Shown here: in pieces, positions 1 to 5,138 of the stretch
Layout of the letters: each line of letters opens with the position of its first letter
How positions within the stretch are numbered: position 1 is the first letter of the stretch
Assembly (NCBI GenBank): GCA_002049985.1
Contig: MVCY01000084.1
Location: 1 to 6,985 of the forward strand
Source of the DNA: Candidatus Latescibacteria bacterium 4484_181
GTDB taxonomy: Bacteria; Latescibacterota; MVCY01
Length of the DNA: 6,985 nucleotides
Reading direction: 5' to 3'
Position numbers and translations under genes: made by a program
Notes under the pieces: generated by a model
The model's database searches: none
What the model was told of the DNA's origin: nothing
Seen by the model: only the letters and a program-made list of their open reading frames with translations

Positions 1-318
1 CAGTTTCAGAAGCCGAATGAGACCCTTCTGCAATTCATCGGAACCCAGGGGAATCTGATATGGGACAGCACGGGCAAGCAGGTGCGGTTCTGCAACACCA
101 GTGAGAACATCTGGCAGCTCGAAAGGTATGAGGAGGAGCGGGACCAGCAGTTTATCGCACAAGCAAACAATTTCCTGGATGCAATTGAGGGCAAATGCCG
201 AATTGCTTGCACCTTGGAGGACGGCGAGCAGACATTAAGGGTATCTATGGCAGCCTTGGAGTCGGGGGAAAAGGACAAGATGGCCGAGATGGGAGATGTC
301 CCCAGAGCGTCAGGATAA
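1..318 (+). CDS. Gfo/Idh/MocA-family oxidoreductase, C-terminal end (partial)
   Basis: This reading frame is open from base 1 to a TAA at 316-318, so about 105 C-terminal residues are present and the start lies outside the window. The tail has the usual look of the C-terminal (substrate-side) domain of NAD(P)-dependent Gfo/Idh/MocA sugar or inositol dehydrogenases: a strand reading GNLIWD, a paired-strand stretch, then FLDAIEG, a CTLEDGEQTLRV segment and an AALESGEK helix. In the family this is the 'F..ai.g......leDg..tl.v..Aa..S' ending. The Rossmann NAD-binding domain and the EKP catalytic motif would lie upstream and cannot be checked, so substrate and activity are unknown. The gene stops only 3 bases before a degenerate inverted repeat. 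The next gene on the same strand is a broken ceramidase-like gene, so any former operon is probably disrupted. Family assignment is fairly sure; specific function is not. Confidence 0.8.
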   Translation, partial: QFQKPNETLLQFIGTQGNLIWDSTGKQVRFCNTSENIWQLERYEEERDQQFIAQANNFLDAIEGKCRIACTLEDGEQTLRVSMAALESGEKDKMAEMGDVPRASG

Positions 319-321
319 CTC

Positions 322-397
322 ACCACAGAGACACGAAGGCCGCACAGATACGATAAGTTAAGGTCGTATTCTGTCTTTCTCTGAGTTCTTTGACGGT
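322..397. repeat. Degenerate inverted-repeat element with central hairpin
   Basis: The left arm begins ACCACAGAGACAC (322-334). The right arm ends in a loose complement (GTTCTTTGACGGT, 385-397), so the outer ends are only imperfectly matched. The core is clearer: ACAGA-TACGA (344-353) pairs with TCGTA-T-TCTGT (364-374), giving a 10-bp stem with one bulged T and a 10-base loop. Purine-rich 'ACCACAGAGACAC' arms of this kind are familiar from dispersed intergenic repeats in many environmental bacterial genomes; that link is from memory. The element sits between the oxidoreductase stop and the point where the ceramidase homology starts abruptly. It could be a MITE-like or REP-like repeat, or a decayed terminator hairpin. 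Only one copy lies in the window, so its repeat nature is inferred. Confidence 0.4.
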
Positions 398-1540
398 TGC
401 CGTTGTTGCCTGCGACTTAGTTGGGCTCAGTTCCGATCTCGTCCAGCAAGCCCGCCAGCTCATAGAAAAAAGCACCGGGATAAAGGGTGAAAATGTGCTC
501 ATAAGTGCCACACACACCCATTCCGGGCCAGCAGTATTGGGTCTTCTTGGTCCCAAGGTGGACGAAAGTTACCTGGAAATATTAGCTCAGAAAATAGCTG
601 GTGCAGTCTATATGGCTCAGAACAACCTTCAAAAAGTGAGTATCGGAGTCGGCAGGGGAACAGTGGAGGGCATATCCTTCAACCGAAGGATCAGGATGAA
701 GGACGGAAGTATCCGGATGAACTGGGAGGGCCTCCCTGAGGCCGAGATTGAAGGCCCAGCCGGTCCCATTGACCCAGAAGTTGGTGTGGTCAGAATCGAC
801 GACAAGGAAGGAAATCCCATAGCGTTCCTGATAAATTTCGCTTGCCATGCCGCAGTGTTAACCGGAGACAATCTTCTAATCTCCGCCGATTATCCAGGAT
901 ACACAACACGTATGGTGGAGCAGATTTGCCCCGTTAGATGGGGACTATCTGACGGGGGTTACCCAGGGACAGTGGCCCTGTTCACCAATGGTGCCGAAGG
1001 AAACATCAACCATATAGATGTACACAATCCCCTGCAAACCCTGAGAATAAGAGGATTCAAGGAGGCAGAGAGAATAGGGAGAATATTGGGTGGAGAAGTA
1101 GTGAAGGTGATAGAGAGAATAAAGCCGGAGGAGTTGGCAAAGGTGAGAAGTGTCTCTCAGAAAATTGAACTTCCAAGCTTTTCTTGGTTGATGGGGTGCC
1201 AGAGGAGATATATGCCCGGGAGCTCCTAAAACTGAGCCAGTATAAGGGCAAGTCGGCACTCACTGAGGTGCAGGTGATCACTCTGGGCGATAAAGCTGCT
1301 TTGGTAGGAATTCCCGGAGAGATGTTTGTGGAGCTAGGGCTTGAGATCAAGCGGAATTCAAAGTTCCCTTACACTTTTGTCCTCGGGCTGGCAAACGATT
1401 ATGTGGGTTATATCCCCACCTCAGCGGCATTTGACGAGGGCGGATATGAGGTCAAAACCGCCTCCTGGAGCAAATTCGACCGCAGAGCAGGGGAGATTCT
1501 GGTAGAAAGCGTTCTGGATATGCTGGGAGAAGACCTGTGA
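390..1540 (+). pseudogene. Neutral/alkaline ceramidase-like hydrolase, truncated and frameshifted
   Basis: Two reading frames together encode a protein of the neutral/alkaline non-lysosomal ceramidase N-domain family (zinc amidases; many bacterial members have unknown substrates). The first frame runs from 357, just after a stop, to 1229. It holds VAVVACDLVGL, the zinc-type THTHSGPAVLG segment, FNRRIRMKDG, the ACHAAVL...SADYPGY segment, and NGAEGNINHID where classical ceramidases carry the nucleophile-containing GDVSPN. The second frame, from about 1172 to the TGA at 1538-1540, continues with DGVPEEIYARELLKLSQ, GIPGEMFVELGLEIK and LANDYVGYIPTSAAFDEGGYE, all typical of the family. The frames meet near 1171-1184 and differ by minus one. 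The linker there also seems shorter than usual, which suggests a deletion. About 55-60 N-terminal residues are missing: homology starts at once after the upstream inverted repeat, and the only nearby start is a TTG at 390 without a Shine-Dalgarno. Family call is firm; pseudogene is likely, though a base-calling error could explain the frame change alone. Confidence 0.8.
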
Positions 1541-1619
1541 GTACCAGGGGAATTTACTTATCTTGCACCGCATCTGCCAATGGTGCCAATCGACAGAAGT
1601 AGTTTCAAACAAAATGGGT

Positions 1620-2267
1620 CTAAACCTTACGCACCGGAGGACGAATTTGATGTGGGCTCTTGGCAGCTTCGGGCTTCAGTAGAATAGCACCAGAAAGACA
1701 ACACTTGTTCTGCTGGCGGATAATGTTAGCCACTGATTCATTGGCCGCTTCAAACATCCCCTCACTGAATACGTCTGATGCACAACGGGCTGTATGGTGT
1801 TTCAAGGTTGGCAAAGTATACTTGAAGCGTAACATCTCCATCAACGTTCGGAGCCGAAGGGGCACCATCTCGTAAAGTGTCACTCTTGCTTTTCTTCCAC
1901 CCTTTATCACTCTCCCTGTGAGGTCAGTATATGTGCCTTGAATACGATTCCAGTTTAAGACGTCCTCTTCTTTTATGTTAAGTTCTCTCATCAGCTCCTT
2001 TGCTTCAGTGTACTCAAGAGGAAACACAAATTTCTGAAGCGGATCCCATCCTTGGACTTGAATGACGATACTCAGGTATCCCTTCCTGCTATACGGCCAC
2101 GATTCGGCCGGGACGTCGAGCCTGACAAATATTCTGCCGTCGCTCCAGCCGGGGTAAGTGCTATGGACACAGGTGGTTAAGCAGCAGACCAGTAGAATTA
2201 AGATGAGGGAAAACGGCCTCGTGCCCAGTTTTTCTCTCCTCTCGTTTCGGCTGGAGTCTTTCTTCAT
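1620..2267 (-). CDS. Secreted or membrane-anchored protein of unknown function
   Basis: This is a 215-residue protein that I do not recognise. It starts with ATG at 2265-2267 behind a good Shine-Dalgarno (AGAGGTGA, 2277-2284, 9 bases away). The N-terminus is very basic (MKKDSSRNERREK) and is followed by a hydrophobic stretch at about residues 20-33, LILILLVCCLTTCV. This looks like a signal peptide or anchor. The cysteines suggest a lipoprotein, but LTTC is a poor lipobox because it has Thr before the Cys. The mature part opens with aromatic, beta-like sequence (YPGWSDGRIFVRLDVP, SIVIQVQGWDP), then an acidic helix around residues 88-102 (EAKELMRELNIKEED), and ends in a basic, proline-containing tail. 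Further cysteines occur near 162 and 188-189. It converges on the ceramidase remnant, with 79 bases between them. Coding is supported by length, start context and signal sequence, not by homology. Confidence 0.6.
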   Translation of the reverse strand: MKKDSSRNERREKLGTRPFSLILILLVCCLTTCVHSTYPGWSDGRIFVRLDVPAESWPYSRKGYLSIVIQVQGWDPLQKFVFPLEYTEAKELMRELNIKEEDVLNWNRIQGTYTDLTGRVIKGGRKARVTLYEMVPLRLRTLMEMLRFKYTLPTLKHHTARCASDVFSEGMFEAANESVANIIRQQNKCCLSGAILLKPEAAKSPHQIRPPVRKV

Positions 2268-2276
2268 AGGACGGAT

Positions 2277-2284
2277 TCACCTCT
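2277..2284 (-). promoter_or_regulatory. Ribosome binding site of the secreted unknown protein
   Basis: The minus strand reads AGAGGTGA, one mismatch from GGAGGTGA, ending 9 bases before the ATG at 2267. It fixes the start of this otherwise unrecognised gene and supports its being real. Confidence 0.65.
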
Positions 2285-2339
2285 GCTCAACAAATTCCCG
2301 CCTCACAGCAAACAGGTTAGCGACAGACTGACAACGATA

Positions 2340-2368
2340 CTTATGCCATAGCGAAGGCAACGTCGCAA
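2340..2368 (-). promoter_or_regulatory. Possible sigma-70-type promoter for the secreted unknown protein
   Basis: On the minus strand, TTGCGA (2363-2368) and CATAAG (2340-2345) are separated by 17 bases. Each matches four of six bases of the -35 and -10 consensus. Transcription would start near 2333 and leave a leader of about 65 bases. The match is modest and may be chance; the position in the gap upstream of the gene is its main support. Confidence 0.25.
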
Positions 2369-2372
2369 CTAC

Positions 2373-2413
2373 AGCTAACTTAAGTTCTCCGCAGAACCAA
2401 ATACTTGTTAGGC
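2373..2413. other. Imperfect hairpin with attC-like ends
   Basis: The plus strand carries TAAC (2376-2379), AAG (2382-2384), then GTTCT (2384-2388), loop CCGC (2389-2392), AGAAC (2393-2397), and further out CTT and GTTA (2404-2410). The inner stem is perfect over 5 bp, and the outer parts pair with unpaired bases between. The right end GTTAGGC (2407-2413) fits the integron core-site pattern GTTRRRY; the left end AGCTAAC misses RYYYAAC at one base. At 41 bases it is shorter than recognised attC sites and no integrase is present, so a plain intergenic hairpin is the safer reading. There is no T tract, which argues against a rho-independent terminator. Confidence 0.3.
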
Positions 2414-2453
2414 CATAGAACCAATCAGGGGGTGAATAGGTAGGAAAGAGATA

Positions 2454-2894
2454 CTATTTGGCAGACTTTGAGCTGAATTGCAAAACAAATTCTCTCTGGG
2501 CAGCGTTCTCTAAGGTTCCAATTCTATCTATGGCCTGCTGAGCATTCATCCCTCGGTTGACCAGATAGAGAGCCAACATTAGACCTGTCCTGCCAAGACC
2601 AGCAGCACAGTGGACAAGAACCGGCTTGCCTCTTTGGTCGATCTGTTCCTCAGTGAATTTAAGGAACTCCCTCACCTGTTCTGGTGTTGGGACATCTCCA
2701 TCTTTGACGGGTAAGACCAGGCGCTCGATTCCCAGGCGCTTAAGCGCAAGAGAAAGCTGAATGGGAAGCCTCTCCAAAGAGACAACAGCCCTTATCCCTT
2801 GTTTACATAGCCAATCTATGTCCGCCTTCTCTACAGGCTTAGCAGATCCGGCAATTCTGCCTTTCTCTATCCACTTGAAGGTCGATTCTATCAT
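2454..2894 (-). CDS. Dual-specificity/tyrosine protein phosphatase (Cys-based)
   Basis: This 146-residue cytoplasmic protein belongs to the compact Cys-dependent phosphatase family, which removes phosphate from Tyr or Ser/Thr residues or from small phosphorylated ligands. The signature HCAAGLGRT lies at about residues 95-103, giving nucleophile Cys96 and phosphate-binding Arg102. Asp65 in VKDGDVPT is the probable general acid, and a Q-loop-like AAQREFVLQF lies near the C-terminus. The opening (WIEKGRIAGSAKP...IDWLCKQGIRAVVSL) matches small archaeal and bacterial family members. No signal peptide or membrane segment is visible. I take the ATG at 2892-2894, which overlaps the prfA stop as TGATG; a TTG one codon earlier is possible but less likely. 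No strong Shine-Dalgarno precedes it, so translation probably depends on ribosomes finishing prfA. The substrate cannot be deduced from sequence. prmC often follows prfA in other genomes, so this neighbour is unusual. Confidence 0.88.
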   Translation of the reverse strand: MIESTFKWIEKGRIAGSAKPVEKADIDWLCKQGIRAVVSLERLPIQLSLALKRLGIERLVLPVKDGDVPTPEQVREFLKFTEEQIDQRGKPVLVHCAAGLGRTGLMLALYLVNRGMNAQQAIDRIGTLENAAQREFVLQFSSKSAK

Positions 2895-4030
2895 CAACTC
2901 TCTGTTTTTCTGAAAGCAGCTTCTCTTTTTTCCGCCCGGTCAGCCATCTGTAGAGCGGCGATTAGTTCATCCATATCTCCCTGGAGTATCTGATCTAACT
3001 TATGCAGGGTGAGGTTTATTCTGTGATCGGTCACTCTGTTTTGGGGAAAATTGTAGGTGCGTATTTTGGCGCTCCGGTCTCCAGAGCCTACTTGCAGTTT
3101 CCTGTCCTGGGATATTTCTTCCTGCAATTCTCTTCGCGCCCTGTCCTGAAGTCTGGCTCGCAGTATCTTAAGGGCCTTGGCCTTGTTCTTATGCTGTGAC
3201 CTCTCGTCCTGGCATTGGACTGCCAGCCCGGTGGGGATGTGGGTTATTCTAACCGCTGAGTCAGTGGTGTTGACGCTCTGCCCCCCTGGTCCAGAGGAAC
3301 GGAAAACTTCTATCTTAAGCTCATCTGGATTGAGCTGAACCTCAACCTCTGGTGCTTCCAGTAAGACAACCACTGAGGCTGCTGAGGTATGGATTCTGCC
3401 AGCTGACTCGGTAACTGGAACCCGTTGTACGCGATGGACGCCGCTCTCATACTTTAGTTTTCCGTACGTCCCCTTGCCCGAGACAGCAAAGATGATCTCC
3501 TTGAACCCACCTAAGCTGGTAGGAGTGGAACTTAAGGGTTCCACCCGCCAGCCCTTTCGATCTGCATACCTGCAATACATTCGGTACAGATCGCCAGCAA
3601 ACAGACCGGCTTCCTCCCCACCTGTGCCCGCTCGGATCTCCAGTATGCAGTTCTTCTCGTCATTCGGATCCTTGGGAATCAGAAGTTCCTGCAATTGCTC
3701 CACAAGCTTCTGTTTCTCTTCCCTTAGCGCTTGGATTTCGACCCTCGCCAGCTCCAACAGTTCAGGGTCTTCAGAACCATCCGAACGGCTAAGAATTCTC
3801 TCTGCTTCCTGAAAATCCCTGAGCACGGCTTTGTACCGGCGGTAGAGAACCACAGCCTCAGCCAGTTCCTCGTGTTCTTTAGCCAGCGCACGATAGCGCT
3901 CCCTCTGTTTCATTAGCTGGGAGTCGGCCAGTAGCTGTAGATTTATGGCTCTGATGCTTTGTGGACTGCGATTTACGAACGAACTACCCCTCTGTTCGGT
4001 CTTCTGAGATCTTGTTCTGAGGCAGACCAT
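2894..4030 (-). CDS. prfA: Peptide chain release factor 1 (RF1)
   Basis: RF1 reads UAA and UAG stop codons in the ribosomal A site and triggers peptide release. The 378-residue reading (family about 355-360) shows the GTGGEEAGLFAGDLYRMY segment at about residues 135-152, the codon-reading tripeptide PVT at 205-207 within VQRVPVTESAGRIHTSAA, and the catalytic GGQ at 249-251 within SSGPGGQSVNTTDSAVRITH. The usual end, NRVTDHRINLTLHKLDQIL, is also present. PVT marks it as RF1, not RF2. The N-terminus is odd. Family homology begins only around LLADSQLMKQRERYRALAKEHEEL (residues 33-56), and the usual first helix is replaced by a basic, polar stretch. The first ATG (4028-4030) lies inside the rpmE end, a 47-base overlap, with only a distant GGAGAAG before it. 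No ATG, GTG or TTG lies where RF1 normally starts; the next ATG, residue 40, would cut domain 1 short. The true start is therefore uncertain. Confidence 0.95.
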   Translation of the reverse strand: MVCLRTRSQKTEQRGSSFVNRSPQSIRAINLQLLADSQLMKQRERYRALAKEHEELAEAVVLYRRYKAVLRDFQEAERILSRSDGSEDPELLELARVEIQALREEKQKLVEQLQELLIPKDPNDEKNCILEIRAGTGGEEAGLFAGDLYRMYCRYADRKGWRVEPLSSTPTSLGGFKEIIFAVSGKGTYGKLKYESGVHRVQRVPVTESAGRIHTSAASVVVLLEAPEVEVQLNPDELKIEVFRSSGPGGQSVNTTDSAVRITHIPTGLAVQCQDERSQHKNKAKALKILRARLQDRARRELQEEISQDRKLQVGSGDRSAKIRTYNFPQNRVTDHRINLTLHKLDQILQGDMDELIAALQMADRAEKREAAFRKTES

Positions 4031-4217
4031 ATTTTTTCTGGAACTTCTCCACCCTGCCAGCGCTGTCCACTAACTTCTGGGCCCCGGTGTAAAAAGGGTG
4101 GCATTTCGAGCATATCTCCACCCGCATCTTTTTCACCGTGGATCTAGTCTTAATCGTGTTGCCGCAACTGCAGGTGATAGTGGCCTCTTCGTACTTGGGA
4201 TGGATACCTTCTTTCAA
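3984..4217 (-). CDS. rpmE: 50S ribosomal protein L31, zinc-binding form
   Basis: L31 bridges the large and small ribosomal subunits near the central protuberance. The 77-residue protein starts MKEGIHPKYEE, the conserved opening of the type A family, and carries Cys16, Cys18, Cys36 and Cys39 in CSCGNT and CSKCHPFYTG. This is the complete zinc-binding (C+) set. Zinc-free paralogues usually replace this form under zinc starvation, but none is visible here. Homology fixes the start at a TTG (4215-4217), preceded by AAGGAGAG with 8-base spacing. The C-terminus (KYGLPQNKISEDRTEG) is somewhat long and overlaps the putative prfA start by 47 bases in another frame. The rpmA gene lies 90 bases upstream on the same strand, so the two are probably co-transcribed. 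Confidence 0.95.
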   Translation of the reverse strand: MKEGIHPKYEEATITCSCGNTIKTRSTVKKMRVEICSKCHPFYTGAQKLVDSAGRVEKFQKKYGLPQNKISEDRTEG

Positions 4218-4225
4218 TTGAACGT

Positions 4226-4233
4226 CTCTCCTT
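4226..4233 (-). promoter_or_regulatory. Ribosome binding site selecting the TTG start of rpmE
   Basis: AAGGAGAG on the minus strand ends 8 bases before the TTG at 4217. The upstream ATG (near 4238) is out of frame and its reading stops after seven codons, so the site supports TTG initiation of L31. Confidence 0.7.
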
Positions 4234-4276
4234 TCATTTTGTAGAAAGTTTAAACTCTGCCATAAAGACCGCAGAA

Positions 4277-4289
4277 CGCCTTAAGGGCG
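4277..4289. other. Small hairpin in the rpmA-rpmE gap
   Basis: CGCC (4277-4280) and GGCG (4286-4289) flank TTAAG, making a near-palindrome with a 4-bp GC stem in the 90 bases between rpmA and rpmE. No T tract follows on the minus strand, so it is unlikely to be a full terminator; it may be an RNA-processing or attenuating structure, or chance. Confidence 0.25.
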
Positions 4290-4307
4290 ATGGATGAATT
4301 CCCCTGC

Positions 4308-4556
4308 TTAGACTACACTGACCCTGGTTATACCCCGGCCGGTTTTCTCAAAACGAACCTTGCCAGCAACCAGGGCAAACAGGGTATCATCTCCACCTCT
4401 GCCCACATTGATGCCAGGGTGAATCTTAGTGCCCCTCTGTCTGACCAGAATAGTACCAGGGGAGACGAACTGTCCGCCAAACCTCTTGACTCCCAAGCGC
4501 TTGGCGTGACTTTCCCTGCCGTTTCGAGAGCTACCCATTCCTTTCTTGTGTGCCAT
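4308..4556 (-). CDS. rpmA: 50S ribosomal protein L27
   Basis: L27 is a small basic protein of the 50S subunit whose N-terminal tail reaches into the peptidyl transferase centre. All 82 residues fit the family: MAHKKGMGSSRNGRESHAKRLGVKRFGGQ, then TILVRQRGTKIHPG, NVGRGGDDTLFALVAG and KVRFEKTG. The protein begins directly with the mature AHKKG sequence. It therefore lacks the short N-terminal extension that Firmicutes and some relatives cleave off with the Prp protease. No prp (ysxB) gene lies between rplU and rpmA, which agrees with this and argues against a typical Firmicute. The start ATG (4554-4556) follows a perfect GGAGGTGA by 6 bases, and the gene lies 14 bases after rplU. Confidence 0.97.
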   Translation of the reverse strand: MAHKKGMGSSRNGRESHAKRLGVKRFGGQFVSPGTILVRQRGTKIHPGINVGRGGDDTLFALVAGKVRFEKTGRGITRVSVV

Positions 4557-4562
4557 AGCTGT

Positions 4563-4570
4563 TCACCTCC
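4563..4570 (-). promoter_or_regulatory. Perfect Shine-Dalgarno of rpmA
   Basis: GGAGGTGA on the minus strand lies 6 bases before the rpmA ATG, immediately downstream of the rplU stop codon TGA (4571-4573). The two genes are thus well placed for coupled translation. Confidence 0.8.
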
Positions 4571-4891
4571 TCAGTTTTCTCCTAGATGGATATCTTCGAT
4601 TAGGATTTCGGTGTAGTGCTGCCTGTGTCCTTTTTTGCGCCGGTAGTTCTTTCTTCGTTTCATCTTAAATACCGTAATCTTCTCTCCCTTTCCATGGGAA
4701 AGGACTTTTGCTTCTACGGTTGCGTTGGGTACAGTGGGGCTGCCTACCACTTTCTTCTCGTTGTCTGAGACCAAGAGAACCTCTGGAATACTGATTCTCT
4801 CCCCTATTGGTATATCCAGCCTGGGCACACGAATCTGCTGCTGTTTTTCCACCTTGTACTGAAAACCAGCTAATTTCACTACTGCATACAT
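4571..4891 (-). CDS. rplU: 50S ribosomal protein L21
   Basis: L21 binds 23S rRNA in the large subunit and is commonly encoded next to L27, as here. The 106-residue protein starts MYAVVKLAGFQYKVEKQQQ and has the typical middle (PEVLLVSDNEKKVVGSPTV, ATVEAKVLSHGKGEKI). The basic C-terminal motif VFKMKRRKNYRRKKGHRQHYTEI is also present. I choose the ATG at 4889-4891, 6 bases after AGAGGGA. A GTG two codons earlier (4897) touches that Shine-Dalgarno and so is unlikely. In the usual GGKQY motif this protein has AGFQY, a form I associate with FCB-group-like lineages (from memory). The 5' leader is long and contains hairpins, which may serve autoregulation as in the L21 leaders known from Firmicutes. 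Confidence 0.97.
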   Translation of the reverse strand: MYAVVKLAGFQYKVEKQQQIRVPRLDIPIGERISIPEVLLVSDNEKKVVGSPTVPNATVEAKVLSHGKGEKITVFKMKRRKNYRRKKGHRQHYTEILIEDIHLGEN

Positions 4892-5138
4892 AAGCACTCC
4901 CTCTGTTTGTGTACTTTCGAAATTTCACTCTGAGACTAGAAAGTCGCTCCTCCGCTCTAACCGTTGTCTCCCTTTTCGGCCTGTCGTAGTTGCCGAAGTT
5001 TCCGGACTTCGGCGTATTGTTAGCCAGCCCCGAGAGACTCGCCTACGAAGTAGATTGCCAAGCGTCGCTTAAGCTTAAGAGTCAAAAATCGCAAAATTGA
5101 AGAGCTTTTTTAACTTCTTGAAATATCTGGATCAGGGT
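4892..5138 (-). promoter_or_regulatory. Structured untranslated leader between rng and rplU
   Basis: No gene is visible in these 247 bases. On the transcribed (minus) strand there is a GC-rich hairpin with a perfect 8-bp stem, GCCGAAGT/ACTTCGGC (5013-5006 and 4999-4992), around a 6-base loop. It is bracketed by complementary CTAAC (5023-5019) and GTTAG (4961-4957). Smaller elements are CTAC-TTC-GTAG (5053-5043), a 12-base perfect palindrome CTTAAGCTTAAG (5068-5079), and GACT-TTCT-AGTC. Close to the gene, AAGTAC can pair with GTGCTT (one G-U) and would place the rplU Shine-Dalgarno AGAGGGA (4898-4904) in the loop. None of the stems is followed by a T tract, so I see no rho-independent terminator, and I could not pick a convincing promoter. 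A ribosomal-protein autoregulatory leader or an RNase E/G processing region are reasonable inferences. Confidence 0.45.

Noticed and set aside
1575..1590. Direct repeat TGCCAAT, twice with 2 bases between, in the gap between convergent genes
   Set aside because: Too short to support a repeat element or operator, and it forms no terminator-like stem with a T tract.
1660..1875. Open frame of 71 codons on the plus strand inside the secreted unknown gene
   Set aside because: It has no fitting ribosome binding site and lies opposite the longer minus-strand gene, which has a good Shine-Dalgarno and a signal-like N-terminus.
4216..4238. Seven-codon leader frame starting at an ATG upstream of rpmE and ending at its TTG start
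   Set aside because: No Shine-Dalgarno precedes the ATG and the frame contains part of the rpmE ribosome binding site; most likely chance.
4571..4897. GTG at 4897 as the start of L21, giving two extra residues
   Set aside because: The Shine-Dalgarno AGAGGGA directly abuts this GTG, leaving no spacing, while the ATG at 4891 has 6 bases and matches the conserved MYAV start.
5093..5125. Possible terminator after rng around the run of six T (plus strand)
   Set aside because: The best stem is only GAAG/CTTC with a large A-rich loop; it does not form a stable terminator in the direction of transcription.
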